From positions 62,001 to 126,000 of the forward strand of contig NW_027017986.1 in assembly GCF_032854445.1 (NCBI RefSeq): 64,000 nucleotides of DNA, written 5' to 3'. The translations under genes and the position numbers were made by a program. Below, one piece after another: positions 37,402-48,795 of this stretch; position 1 is the stretch's first letter; the number at the start of each line of letters is the position of its first letter. The notes beneath the pieces are model-generated. The model did no database searches and was not told the origin of the DNA. It saw only the letters and a program-made list of their open reading frames with translations. Source of the stretch: Liolophura sinensis. Taxonomy: Eukaryota > Mollusca > Polyplacophora > Chitonida > Chitonidae.

Positions 37402-40400
37402 GACCAGTCGCGATTGTACATAGTTAATGTAGCCGATTTCAATTAGCAAAAAGACCAGGCAAAAATCCAAAAGTGGAAAAACTGTTCCAATGCTGCTGGT
37501 AAGAGGCTAATCCGACGTATTTTTTGACGAGAAATCGAATGGTGCAAACCGCGTTGCTCTCCGACCAATACTTTTGGCTGTAGCCACAAATGAATAATCA
37601 TTGATGTCAAGATCACGTGCCCAGCAACAGCTCTTACTCCATGGAAACCATAGAAATTTGCAATTTTTCAACAGCTGGAGATGCCTGGCCCAATTGCGCA
37701 TCTTTTGGCACCTTATTGATGTGGGTCAGTGTTCAATTGTACTTTTTACAGCGGACTGTATCAAGTACCTTGTGTTTTTTTCATATACAAATGGTGTGGT
37801 TTTTCTACATGTAGATAAAGACATTGAGTTTGTCTTCGACTTAGAAGTAAGACATTTGCTGGGTGAGTTAAATGGGCTTTGCCCAAAGATTTGACGTCGT
37901 CTGGGCTACCGAAGGGCACATAACTTATAATGAAAAGTTGAATATAGTAATGACCAGTCGCGATTGTACATAGTTAATGTAGCCGATTTCAATTAGCAAA
38001 ACGACCAGGTAAAAATACAAAAGTGGAAAAACTGTTCCAATGCTGCTGGTAAGAGGCTAATCCGACGTATTTTTTGACGAGAAATCGAATGGTGCAAACC
38101 GCGTTGCTCTCCGACCAATACTTTTGGCTGTAGCCACAAATGAATAATCATTGATGTCAAGATCACGTGCCCAGCAACGGCTCTTACTCCATGGAAACCA
38201 AGGAAATTTGCAATTTTTCAACAGCTGCAGATGCCTGGCCCGATTGCGCATCTTTTGGCACCTTATTGATGTGGGTCAGTGTTCAATTGTACTTTTTACA
38301 GCGGACTGTATCAAGTACCTTGTGTTTTCTTTATATACAAATGGTGTGGTTTTTCTACATGTAGATAAAGACATTGAGTTTGTCTTCGACTTAGAAGTAA
38401 GACAACTGCTGGGTGAGTTAAATGGGCTTGGCCCAAAGATTTGACGTCGTCTGGGCTACCGAAGGGCACATAACTTATAATGAAAAGTTGAATATAGTAA
38501 TGACCAGTCGCGATTGTACATAGTTAATGTAGCCGATTTCAATTAGCAAAACGACCAGGTAAAAATCCAAAAGTGGAAAAACTGTTCCAATGCTGCTGGT
38601 AAGAGGCTAATCCGACGTATTTTTTGACGAGAAATCGAATGGTGCAAACCGCGTTGCTCTCCGACAAATACGTTTGGCTGTAGCCACAATTGAATAATCA
38701 TTGATGTCAAGATCACGTGCCCAGCAACAGCTCTTACTCCATGGAAACCATAGAAATTTGCAATTTTTCAACAGCTGGAGATGCCTGGCCCAATTGCGCA
38801 TCTTTTGGCACCTTATTGATGTGGGTCAGTGTTCAATTGTACTTTTTACAGCGGACTGTATCAAGTACCTTGTGTTTTTTTCATATACAAATGGTGTGGT
38901 TTTTCTACATGTAGATAAAGACATTGAGTTTGTCTTCGACTTAGAAGTAAGACATTTGCTGGGTGAGTTAAATGGGCTTTGCCCAAAGATTTGACGTCGT
39001 CTGGGCTACCGAAGGGCAAATAACTTATAATGAAAAGTTGAATATAGTAATGACCAGTCGCGATTGTACATAGTTAATGTAGCCGATTTCAATTAGCAAA
39101 ACGACCAGGTAAAAATCCAAAAGTGGAAAAACTGTTCCAATGCTGCTGGTAAGAGGCTAATCCGACGTATTTTTTGACGAGAAATCGAATGGTGCAAACC
39201 GCGTTGCTCTCCGACAAATACGTTTGGCTGTAGCCACAATTGAATGATCATTGATGTCAAGATCACGTGCCCAGCAACGGCTCTTACTCCATGGAAACCA
39301 AGGAAATTTGCAATTTTTCAACAGCTGGAGATGCCTGGCCCAATTGCGCATCTTTTGGCACCTTATTGATGTGGGTCAGTGTTCAATTGTACTTTTTACA
39401 GCGGACTGTATCAAGTACCTTGTGTTTTTTTCATATACAAATGGTGTGGTTTTTCTACATGTAGATAAAGACATTGAGTTTGTCTTCGACTTAGAAGTAA
39501 GACATTTGCTGGGTGAGTTAAATGGGCTTGGCCCAAAGATTTGACGTCGTCTGGGCTACCGAAGGGCACATAACTTATAATGAAAAGTTGAATATAGTAA
39601 TGACCAGTTGCGATTGTACATATTTAATGTAGCCAATTTCAATTCGCAAAAAGACCAGGTAAAAATCCAAAAGTGGAAAAACTGTTCCAATGGTGCTGGT
39701 AAGAGGCTAATCCGACGTATTTTGTGACGAGAAATCGAATGGTGCAAACCGCGTTGCTCTCCGACCAATACGTTTGGCTGTAGCCACAATTGAATGATCA
39801 TTGATGTCAAGATCACGTGCCCAGCAACGGCTCTTACTCCATGGAAACCATAGAAATTTGCAATTTTTCAACAGCTGGAGATGCCTGGCACAATTGCGCA
39901 TCTTTTGGCACCTTATTAATGTGGGTCAGTGTTCAATTGTACTTTTTGCAGCAGACTGTATCAAGTACCTTGTGTTTTTTTTTATATACAAATGGTGTGG
40001 TTTTTCTACATGTAGATAAAGACATTGAGTTTGTCTTCGACTTAGAAGTAAGACATTTGCTGGGTGAGTTAAATGGGCTTTGCGCAAAGATTTGACGTCG
40101 TCTGGGCTACCGAAGGGCACATAACTTATAATAAAAAGTTGAATATAGTAATGACCAGTCGCGATGGTACACAGTTAATGTAGCCGATTTCAATTAGAAG
40201 AAATACCAGGCTAAAATCCAAAAGTGGAAAAACTGTTCCAATGCTGCTGGTAAGAGGCTAATCCGACGTATTTTTTGACGAGAAATCGAATGGTGCAAAC
40301 CGCGTTGCTCTCCGACCAATACTTTTGGCTGTAGCCACAAATGAATAATCATTGATGTCAAGATCACGTGCCCAGCAACGGCTCTTACTCCATGGAAACC

Positions 40401-41253
40401 AAGGAAATTTGCAATTTTTCAACAGCTGGAGATGCCTGGCCCAATTGCGCATCTTTTGGCACCTTATTGATGTGGGCCAGTGTTCAATTGTACTTTTTAC
40501 AGCGGACAGTATCAAGTACCTTGTGTTTTCTTTATATACAAATGGTGTGGTTTTTCTACATGTAGATAAAGACATTGAGTTTGTCTTCGACTTAGAAGTA
40601 AGACAACTGCTGGGTGAGTTAAATGGGCTTTGCCCAAAGATTTGACGTCGTCTCGGCTACCGAAGGGCACATAACTTATAATGAAAAGTTGAATATAGTA
40701 ATGACCAGTCGCGATGGTACACAGTTAATGTAGCCGATTTCAATTAGAAAAAATACCAGGCAAAAATCCAAAAGTGGAAAAACTGTTCCAATGCTGTTGG
40801 TAAGAGGCTAATCCGACGTATTTTTTTGACGAGAAATCGAATGGTGCAAACCGCGTTGCTCTCCGACCAATACGTTTGGCTGTAGCCACAAATGAATAAT
40901 CATTGATGTCAAGATCACGTGCCCAGCAACGGCTCTTACTCCATGGAAACCAAGGAAATTTGCAATTTTTCAACAGCTGGAGATGCCTGGCCCAATTACG
41001 CATCTTTTGGCACCTTATTGATGTGGGTCAGTGTTGAATTGTGCTTTTTACAGCGGACTGTATCAAGTACCTTGTGTTTTTTTTATATACAAATGGTGTG
41101 GTTTTTCTACATGTAGATAAAGACATTGAGTTTGTCTTCGACTTAGAAGTAAGACATTTGCTGGGTGAGTTAAATGGGCTTGGCCCAAAGATTTGACGTC
41201 GTCTGGGCTACCGAAGGGCACATAACTTATAATGAAAAGTTGAATATAGTAAT
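37402..41253 (+). repeat. Monomers 69-75, first copy of a seven-monomer period
   Basis: Monomer starts are 37402, 37952, 38502, 39052, 39602, 40153 and 40703. Units 69-73 reappear 3,851 bp downstream as units 76-80, except that the first ~100 bp of unit 69 does not match. Markers are: in unit 70, aaaaatacaaaa, cccgattgcg and gttttcttta; in unit 71, agcaacagc and gggcaaata; in unit 73, gaccagttgc, catatttaatg and agccaattt. Units 74-75 (gatggtacacag with agaagaaatacc or agaaaaaatacc) are not part of the repeated block. Confidence 0.87.
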
Positions 41254-44001
41254 GACCAGTCGCGATTGTACATAGTTAATGTAGCCGATTTCAATTAGCA
41301 AAACGACCAGGTAAAAATCCAATGGTGGAAAAACTGTTCCAATGCTGCTGGTAAGAGGCTAATCCGACGTATTTTTGACGAGAAATCGAATGGTGCAAAC
41401 CGCGTTGCTCTCCGACCAATACTTTTGGCTGTAGCCACAAATGAATAATCATTGATGTCAAGATCACGTGCCCAGCAACAGCTCTTACTCCATGGAAACC
41501 ATAGAAATTTGCAATTTTTCAACAGCTGGAGATGCCTGGCCCAATTGCGCATCTTTTGGCACCTTATTGATGTGGGTCAGTGTTCAATTGTACTTTTTAC
41601 AGCGGACTGTATCAAGTACCTTGTGTTTTTTTCATATACAAATGGTGTGGTTTTTCTACATGTAGATAAAGACATTGAGTTTGTCTTCGACTTAGAAGTA
41701 AGACATTTGCTGGGTGAGTTAAATGGGCTTTGCCCAAAGATTTGACGTCGTCTGGGCTACCGAAGGGCACATAACTTATAATGAAAAGTTGAATATAGTA
41801 ATGACCAGTCGCGATTGTACATAGTTAATGTAGCCGATTTCAATTAGCAAAACGACCAGGTAAAAATACAAAAGTGGAAAAACTGTTCCAATGCTGCTGG
41901 TAAGAGGCTAATCCGACGTATTTTTTGACGAGAAATCGAATGGTGCAAACCGCGTTGCTCTCCGACCAATACTTTTGGCTGTAGCCACAAATGAATAATC
42001 ATTGATGTCAAGATCACGTGCCCAGCAACGGCTCTTACTCCATGGAAACCAAGGAAATTTGCAATTTTTCAACAGCTGGAGATGCCTGGCCCGATTGCGC
42101 ATCTTTTGGCACCTTATTGATGTGGGTCAGTGTTCAATTGTACTTTTTACAGCGGACTGTATCAAGTACCTTGTGTTTTCTTTATATACAAATGGTGTGG
42201 TTTTTCTACATGTAGATAAAGACATTGAGTTTGTCTTCGACTTAGAAGTAAGACAACTGCTGGGTGAGTTAAATGGGCTTGGCCCAAAGATTTGACGTCG
42301 TCTGGGCTACCGAAGGGCACATAACTTATAATGAAAAGTTGAATATAGTAATGACCAGTCGCGATTGTACATAGTTAATGTAGCCGATTTCAATTAGCAA
42401 AACGACCAGGTAAAAATCCAAAAGTGGAAAAACTGTTCCAATGCTGCTGGTAAGAGGCTAATCCGACGTATTTTTTGACGAGAAATCGAATGGTGCAAAC
42501 CGCGTTGCTCTCCGACAAATACGTTTGGCTGTAGCCACAATTGAATAATCATTGATGTCAAGATCACGTGCCCAGCAACAGCTCTTACTCCATGGAAACC
42601 ATAGAAATTTGCAATTTTTCAACAGCTGGAGATGCCTGGCCCAATTGCGCATCTTTTGGCACCTTATTGATGTGGGTCAGTGTTCAATTGTACTTTTTAC
42701 AGCGGACTGTATCAAGTACCTTGTGTTTTTTTCATATACAAATGGTGTGGTTTTTCTACATGTAGATAAAGACATTGAGTTTGTCTTCGACTTAGAAGTA
42801 AGACATTTGCTGGGTGAGTTAAATGGGCTTTGCCCAAAGATTTGACGTCGTCTGGGCTACCGAAGGGCAAATAACTTATAATGAAAAGTTGAATATAGTA
42901 ATGACCAGTCGCGATTGTACATAGTTAATGTAGCCGATTTCAATTAGCAAAACGACCAGGTAAAAATCCAAAAGTGGAAAAACTGTTCCAATGCTGCTGG
43001 TAAGAGGCTAATCCGACGTATTTTTTGACGAGAAATCGAATGGTGCAAACCGCGTTGCTCTCCGACAAATACGTTTGGCTGTAGCCACAATTGAATGATC
43101 ATTGATGTCAAGATCACGTGCCCAGCAACGGCTCTTACTCCATGGAAACCAAGGAAATTTGCAATTTTTCAACAGCTGGAGATGCCTGGCCCAATTGCGC
43201 ATCTTTTGGCACCTTATTGATGTGGGTCAGTGTTCAATTGTACTTTTTACAGCGGACTGTATCAAGTACCTTGTGTTTTTTTCATATACAAATGGTGTGG
43301 TTTTTCTACATGTAGATAAAGACATTGAGTTTGTCTTCGACTTAGAAGTAAGACATTTGCTGGGTGAGTTAAATGGGCTTGGCCCAAAGATTTGACGTCG
43401 TCTGGGCTACCGAAGGGCACATAACTTATAATGAAAAGTTGAATATAGTAATGACCAGTTGCGATTGTACATATTTAATGTAGCCAATTTCAATTCGCAA
43501 AAAGACCAGGTAAAAATCCAAAAGTGGAAAAACTGTTCCAATGGTGCTGGTAAGAGGCTAATCGACGTATTTTGTGACGAGAAATCGAATGGTGCAAACC
43601 GCGTTGCTCTCCGACCAATACGTTTGGCTGTAGCCACAATTGAATGATCATTGATGTCAAGATCACGTGCCCAGCAACGGCTCTTACTCCATGGAAACCA
43701 TAGAAATTTGCAATTTTTCAACAGCTGGAGATGCCTGGCACAATTGCGCATCTTTTGGCACCTTATTAATGTGGGTCAGTGTTCAATTGTACTTTTTGCA
43801 GCAGACTGTATCAAGTACCTTGTGTTTTTTTTTATATACAAATGGTGTGGTTTTTCTACATGTAGATAAAGACATTGAGTTTGTCTTCGACTTAGAAGTA
43901 AGACATTTGCTGGGTGAGTTAAATGGGCTTTGCCCAAAGATTTGACGTCGTCTTGGCTACCGAAGGGCACATACTTATAATGAAAAGTTAAATATAGTAA
44001 T
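41254..44001 (+). repeat. Monomers 76-80, second copy of the five-monomer block
   Basis: Monomer starts are 41254, 41803, 42353, 42903 and 43453. Unit 78 (42353-42902) reads identical by eye to unit 71 (38502-39051). Unit 79 reads identical to unit 72. Unit 77 differs from unit 70 at one base I can see (ctggag versus ctgcag at 38224-38229). Unit 80 differs from unit 73 at a handful of sites, including a missing c near 43563. The block was therefore copied very recently, or it reflects how the assembly resolved this region. Confidence 0.87.
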
Positions 44002-46199
44002 GACCAGTCGCGATTGTACATAGTTAATGTAGCCGATTTCAATTAGCAAAAATACCAGGCAAAAATCCAAAAGTGGAAAAACTGTTCCAGTGCTACTGGT
44101 AAGAGGCTAATCCGACGTATTTTGTGACGAGAAATCGAATGGTGCAAACCGCGTTGCTCTCCGACCAATACTTTTGGCTGTAGCCACAAATGAATAATCA
44201 TTGATGTCAAGATCACGTGCCCAGCAACGGCTCTTACTCCATGGAAACCAAGGAAATTTGCAATTTTTTCAACAGCTGGAGATGCTGGCCCAATTGCGCA
44301 TCTTTTGGCACCTTATTTATGTGGGTCAGTGTTCAATTGTACTTTTTACATCGGACTGTATCAAGTACCTTGTGTTGTTTTTATATACAAATGGTGTGGT
44401 TTTTCTACATGTAGATAAAGACATTGAGTTTGTCTTCGACTTAGAAGTAAGGACATTTGCTGGGTGAGTTAAATGGGCTTGGCCCAAAGATTTGACGTCG
44501 TCTGGGCTACCGAAGGGCACACAACTTATAATGAAAAGTTGAATATAGTAATGACCAGTTGCGATTGTACATATTTAATGTAGCCGATTTCAATTCCCAA
44601 AAAGACCAGGTAAAAATCCAAAAGTGGAAAAACTGATCCAATGCTGCTGGTAAGAGGCTATCCGACGTATTTTGTGACGACAAAACAAAAGGTGCAAACC
44701 GCGTTGCTCTCCGACCAATACGTTTGGCTGTAGCCACAAATGAATAATCATTGATGTCAAGATCACGTGCCCAGCAACGGCTCTTACTCCATGGAAACCA
44801 AGGAAATTTGCAATTTTCAACAGCTGGAGATGCCTGGCCCAATTGCGCATCTTTTGGCACCTTATTGATGTGGGTCAGTGTTCAATTGTACTTTTTACAG
44901 CGGACTGTATCAAGTACCTTGTGGTTTTTTTCATATACAAATGGTGTGGTTTTTCTACATGTAGATAAACACATTGAGTTTGTCTTCGACTTAGAAGTAA
45001 GACAACTGCTGGGTGAGTTAAATGGGCTTTGCGCAAAGATTTGACGTCGTCTGGGCTACCGAAGGGCACATAACTTATAATAAAAAGTTGGAATATAGTA
45101 ATGACCAGTCGCGATTGTACATAGTTAATGTAGCCGATTTCAATTAGCAAAAAGACCAGGTAAAAATCCAAAAGTGAAAAACTGTTCCAATGCTGCTGGT
45201 AAGAGGCTAATCCGACGTATTTTTTGACGAGAAATCGAATGGTGCAAACCGCGTTGCTCTCCGACCATACTTTTGGCTGTAGCCACAAATGAATAATCAT
45301 TGATGTCAAGATCACGTGCCCAGCAACGGCTCTTACTCATGGAAACCAAAGAAATTTGCAATTTTTCAACAGCTGGAGATGCCTGGCCCAATTGCGCATC
45401 TTTTGGCACCTTATTTATGTGGGTCAGTGTTCAATTGTACTTTTTACAGCGGACTGTATCAAGTACCTTGTGTTTTTTTTATATACAAATGGTGTGGTTT
45501 TTCTACATGTAGATAAAGACATTGAGTTTGTCTTCGACTTAGAAGTAAGACATTTGCTGGGTGAGTTAAATGGGCTTGGCCCAAAGATTTGACGTCGTCT
45601 GGGCTACCGAAGGGCACATAACTTATAATGAAAAGTTGAATATAGTAATGACCAGTCGCGATTGTACATAGTTAATGTAGCCGATTTCAATTAGCAAAAC
45701 GACCAGGTAAAAATCCAAAAGTGGAAAAACTGTTCCAATGCTGCTGGTAAGAGGCTAATCCGACGTATTTTTTGACGAGAAATCGAATGGTGCAAACCGC
45801 GTTGCTCTCCGACCAATACTTTTGGCTGTAGCCACAAATGAATAATCATTGATGTCAAGATCACGTGCCCAGCAACGGCTCTTACTCCATGGAAACCAAG
45901 GAAATTTGCAATTTTTCAACAGCTGGAGATGCCTGGCCCAATTGCGCATCTTTTGGCACCTTATTGATGTGGGTCAGTGTTCAATTGTACTTTTTACAGC
46001 GGACTGTATCAAGTACCTTGTGTTTTTTTCATATACAAATGGTGTGGTTTATCTACATGTAGATAAAGACATTGAGTTTGTCTTCGACTTAGAAGTAAGA
46101 CAACTGCTGGGTGAGTTAAATGGGCTTTGCCCAAATATTTCACGTCGTCTGGGCTACCGAAGGGCACATAACTTATAATGAAAAGTTGAATATAGTAAT
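44002..46199 (+). repeat. Satellite array, monomers 81-84 (short indel-rich piece)
   Basis: Monomer starts are 44002, 44553, 45103 and 45650. One-base changes are frequent up to about 45350: caattttttcaac, gatgctggcc, aaggacatt, aattttcaac, aagtgaaaaac, accatactt and actcatgg. Unit 82 also carries divergent gacgacaaaacaaaagg (44679-44692 region), catatttaatg and gatccaatg. Its end (ttgcgcaaag, aataaaaag) matches the end of unit 73. Unit 84 is clean again. No gene is visible. Confidence 0.9.
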
Positions 46200-46436
46200 G
46201 ACCAGTCGCGATTGTACACAGTTAATGTAGCCGATTTCAATTAGCAAAAAGACCAGGTAAAAATCCAAAAGTGGAAAAACTGATCCAATGCTGCTGGTAA
46301 GAGGCTAATCCGACGTATTTTGTGACGAGAAATCGAATGGTGCAAACCGCGTTGCTCTCCGACCAATACGTTTGGCTGTAGCCACAATTAAATGATCATT
46401 GATGTCAAGATCACGTGCCCAGCAACGGCTCTTACT

Positions 46437-46447
46437 CCATGGAAACC
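46437..46447 (+). repeat. Target-site duplication, left copy
   Basis: The 11-bp sequence ccatggaaacc belongs to the monomer (same place as 5184-5194 in the reference unit). The satellite breaks off immediately after it. An identical copy restarts the satellite at 46832. Confidence 0.92.
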
Positions 46448-46448
46448 T

Positions 46449-46577
46449 TGTGTAGACTTTGCCCACGTTCGGCAGAGATTCTATACGGTCAACTCTATAT
46501 ATGATTTATTTGAGAGCATTGCTGGCGATGTTGTCATCAATTATTTGAAGGCCATTGGTCTATGTCATAAAATATAA
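46449..46577 (+). pseudogene. C-terminal remnant of a LINE ORF2-type polyprotein
   Basis: Forty-two codons plus a stop remain. The remnant begins at the truncation point and has no start of its own. Visible features are a basic-aromatic stretch (RQRFY), then SIYDLFESI, then VINYLKAIGL and a short basic end (HKI). A DLF..(I/V)... followed by (I/D)(Y/F)LK.IGL just before the stop is a pattern I recall at the extreme C-terminus of animal LINE polyproteins, downstream of the reverse transcriptase domain. None of the catalytic parts are present. The upstream satellite happens to be open in the same frame from an ATG at 46392, giving a 61-codon chimeric frame. That junction is fortuitous and I do not regard it as a gene. 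Confidence 0.62.
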
Positions 46578-46772
46578 ATTTTAATTGTCAAATATTTAAA
46601 GATAAACAGTTGTATAAATATATATACTATAACCCTGGTTTTCGAGTTTTAAATCTTAATCTCTTTTATACGATTTTAATCACGTCTGTACTTTTTGTTT
46701 TACTTTTGGTGTTCATATGATCATATCGAAAACCTTAACCGGCTCGCATTTTTCACCTTGTTCTCGCCACGA
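46578..46772 (+). other. AT-rich 3' UTR of the LINE
   Basis: Non-coding sequence between the stop codon and the terminal hairpin. The first ~110 bases are strongly AT-rich, with tataaatatatatac near 46613-46627, and the rest is more balanced. I see no aataaa signal and no poly(A), consistent with a LINE that ends in a short tandem repeat instead. There is no similarity to the satellite monomer. Confidence 0.7.
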
Positions 46773-46809
46773 TATGGCTGAAATATTGCCGATGTGGCGT
46801 TAAGCCATA
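46773..46809 (+). other. Nested 3' hairpin of the LINE
   Basis: The outer arms are tatggct (46773-46779) and agccata (46803-46809), a perfect 7-bp inverted repeat that extends inward past one mismatch (gaa with tta). An inner stem, gcc (46788-46790) and ggc (46796-46798), closes a five-base loop. It sits directly before the tail. In several LINE groups a 3' stem-loop of this kind is the recognition site for the element's own reverse transcriptase, and partner SINEs share it. The role here is inferred from position and structure. Confidence 0.6.
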
Positions 46810-46810
46810 A

Positions 46811-46831
46811 TCATTCATTCATTCATTCATT
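46811..46831 (+). repeat. (TCAT)n tail of the LINE
   Basis: Five perfect TCAT units and one extra t, ending exactly at the right-hand target duplication. It is the 3' terminus of the element in place of a poly(A) tail. The last t also matches the base before the left target copy, so the duplication could be counted as 11 or 12 bp. Confidence 0.88.
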
Positions 46832-46842
46832 CCATGGAAACC
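46832..46842 (+). repeat. Target-site duplication, right copy
   Basis: An exact second ccatggaaacc. The next bases, atagaaattt, are the normal continuation of the monomer (ccatag class). No satellite base is lost or changed at the junction. Confidence 0.92.
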
Positions 46843-48795
46843 ATAGAAATTTGCAATTTTTCAACAGCTGGAGATGCCTGGTCCAATTGCGCATCTTTTG
46901 GCACCTTATTGATGTGGGTCAGTGTTCAATTGTACTTTTTGCAGCAGACTGTATTAAGTACCTTGTGTTTTTTTTTATATACAAATGGTGTGGTTTTTCT
47001 ACATGTAGATAAAGACATTGAGTTTGTCTTCGACTTAGAAGTAAGATATTTGCTGGGTGAGTTAAATGGGCTTGGCCCAAAGATTTGACGTCGTCTTGGC
47101 TACCGAAGGGCACATAACTTATAATGAAAAGTTAAATATAGTAATGACCAGTCGCGATGGTACATAGTAAATGTAGCCGATTTCAATTCGCAAAAAGACC
47201 AGGTAAAAATCCAAAAGTGGAAAAACTGTTCCAATGCTGCTGCTAAGAGGCTAATCCGACGTATTTTGTGACGAGAAATCGAATGGTGCAAACCGCGTTG
47301 CTCTCCGACCAATACTTTTGGCTGTAGCCACAAATGAATAATCATTGATGTCAAGATCACGTGCCCAGCAACGGCTCTTACTCCATGGAAACCAAGGAAA
47401 TTTGCAATTTTTCAACAGCTGGAGATGCCTGGCCCAATTGCGCATCTTTTGGCTTCTTATTGATGTGGGTCAGTGTTTAATTGTACTTTTTACAGCGGAC
47501 TGTATCAAGTACCTTGTGTTTTTTTTATATACAAATGGTGTGGTTTTTCTACATGTAGATAAAGACATTGAGTTTGTCTTCGATTTAGAAGTAAGACAAC
47601 TGCTGGGTGAGTTAAATGGGCTTGGCCCAAAGATTTGACGTCGTCTGGGCTACCGAAGGGCACATAACTTATAATGAAAAGTTGAATATAGTAATGACCA
47701 GTCGCGATTGTACATAGTTAATGTAGCCGATTTCAATTCGCAAAAAGACCAGGTAAAAATCCAAAAGTGGAAAAACTGATCCAATGCTGCTGGTAAGAGG
47801 CTAATCCGACGTATTTTGTGACGAGAAATCGAATGGTGCAAACCGCGTTGCTCTCCGACCAATACGTTTGGCTGTAGCCACAATTAAATGATCATTGATG
47901 TCAAGATCACGTGCCCAGCAACGGCTCTTACTCCATGGAAACCATAGAAATTTGCAATTTTTCAACAGCTGGAGATGCCTGGCCCAATTGCGCATCTGTT
48001 GGCACCTTATTGATGTGGGTCAGTGTTCAATTGACTTTTTGCAGCAGACTGTATTAAGTACCTTGTGTTTTTTTTTATATACAAATGGTGTGGTTTTTCT
48101 ACATGTAGATAAAGACATTGAGTTTGTCTTCGACTTAGAAGTAAGATATTTGCTGGGTGAGTTAAATGGGCTTGGCCCAAAGATTTGACGTCGTCTTGGC
48201 TACTGAAGGGCACATAACTTATAATGAAAAGTTAAATATAGTAATGACCAGTCGCGATGGTACATAGTAAATGTAGCCGATTTCAATTCGCAAAAAGACC
48301 AGGTAAAAATCCAAAAGTGGAAAAACTGTTCCAATGCTGCTGCTAAGAGGCTAATCCGAAGTATTTTGTGACGAGAAATCGAATGGTGCAAACCGCGTTG
48401 CTCTCCGACCAATACTTTTGGCTGTAGCCACAAATGAATAATCATTGATGTCAAGATCACGTGCCCAGCAACGGCTCTTACTCCATGGAAACCAAGGAAA
48501 TTTGCAATTTTTCAACAGCTGGAGATGCCTGGCCCAATTGCGCATCTTTTGGCTTCTTATTGATGTGGGTCAGTGTTTAATTGTACTTTTTACAGCGGAC
48601 TGTATCAAGTACCTTGTGTTTTTTTTATATACAAATGGTGTGGTTTTTCTACATGTAGATAAAGACATTGAGTTTGTCTTCGATTTAGAAGTAAGACAAC
48701 TGCTGGGTGAGTTAAATGGGCTTGGCCCAAAGATTTGACGTCGTCTGGGCTACTGAAGGGCACATAACTTATAATGAAAAGTTGAATATAGTAAT

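Larger units (their letters stand above)
46448..46831 (+). mobile_element. 5'-truncated non-LTR retrotransposon (LINE) insertion
   Basis: This 384-bp sequence shares nothing with the satellite and lies inside an otherwise ordinary monomer, bounded by an 11-bp direct repeat. From left to right it has an open frame of 42 codons ending in taa (46449-46577), an AT-rich 3' UTR (46578 to about 46772), a nested hairpin (46773-46809) and a (TCAT)n tail (46811-46831). This order, together with a target duplication and loss of the 5' part, is the usual product of target-primed reverse transcription. The coding end and microsatellite tail fit the CR1/L2/Jockey side of the LINE tree, but the clade is my inference. 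The copy cannot move on its own, because it lacks the endonuclease and reverse transcriptase domains. A SINE is less likely, because the left end is protein-like and no A/B-box head is seen. Confidence 0.85.
46200..48795 (+). repeat. Duplicated dimer, monomers 85-86 and 87-88; unit 85 carries the LINE
   Basis: Monomer starts are 46200, 47146, 47696 and 48246. Unit 85 is 946 bp long. Removing 395 bp (the insert plus one target copy) leaves 551 bp, a normal length. Units 85 and 87 share gatccaatg, aattaaatgatc, gtaagatattt, gtcttggct and gttaaatat. Units 86 and 88 share gcttcttatt, gtgtttaatt and cgatttagaa. The two dimers differ at only a few bases, such as cgacgtatt versus cgaagtatt and taccgaagg versus tactgaagg. 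Confidence 0.87.

Noticed and set aside
46392-46577. 61-codon frame that joins satellite sequence to the LINE remnant
   Set aside because: The ATG and first codons are ordinary monomer sequence and the rest is the truncated element. The in-frame join is chance.
46448-46831. SINE as the identity of the insertion
   Set aside because: The left part is an open frame with a LINE-like C-terminus and has no A/B-box head. A shared 3' end with SINEs remains possible.
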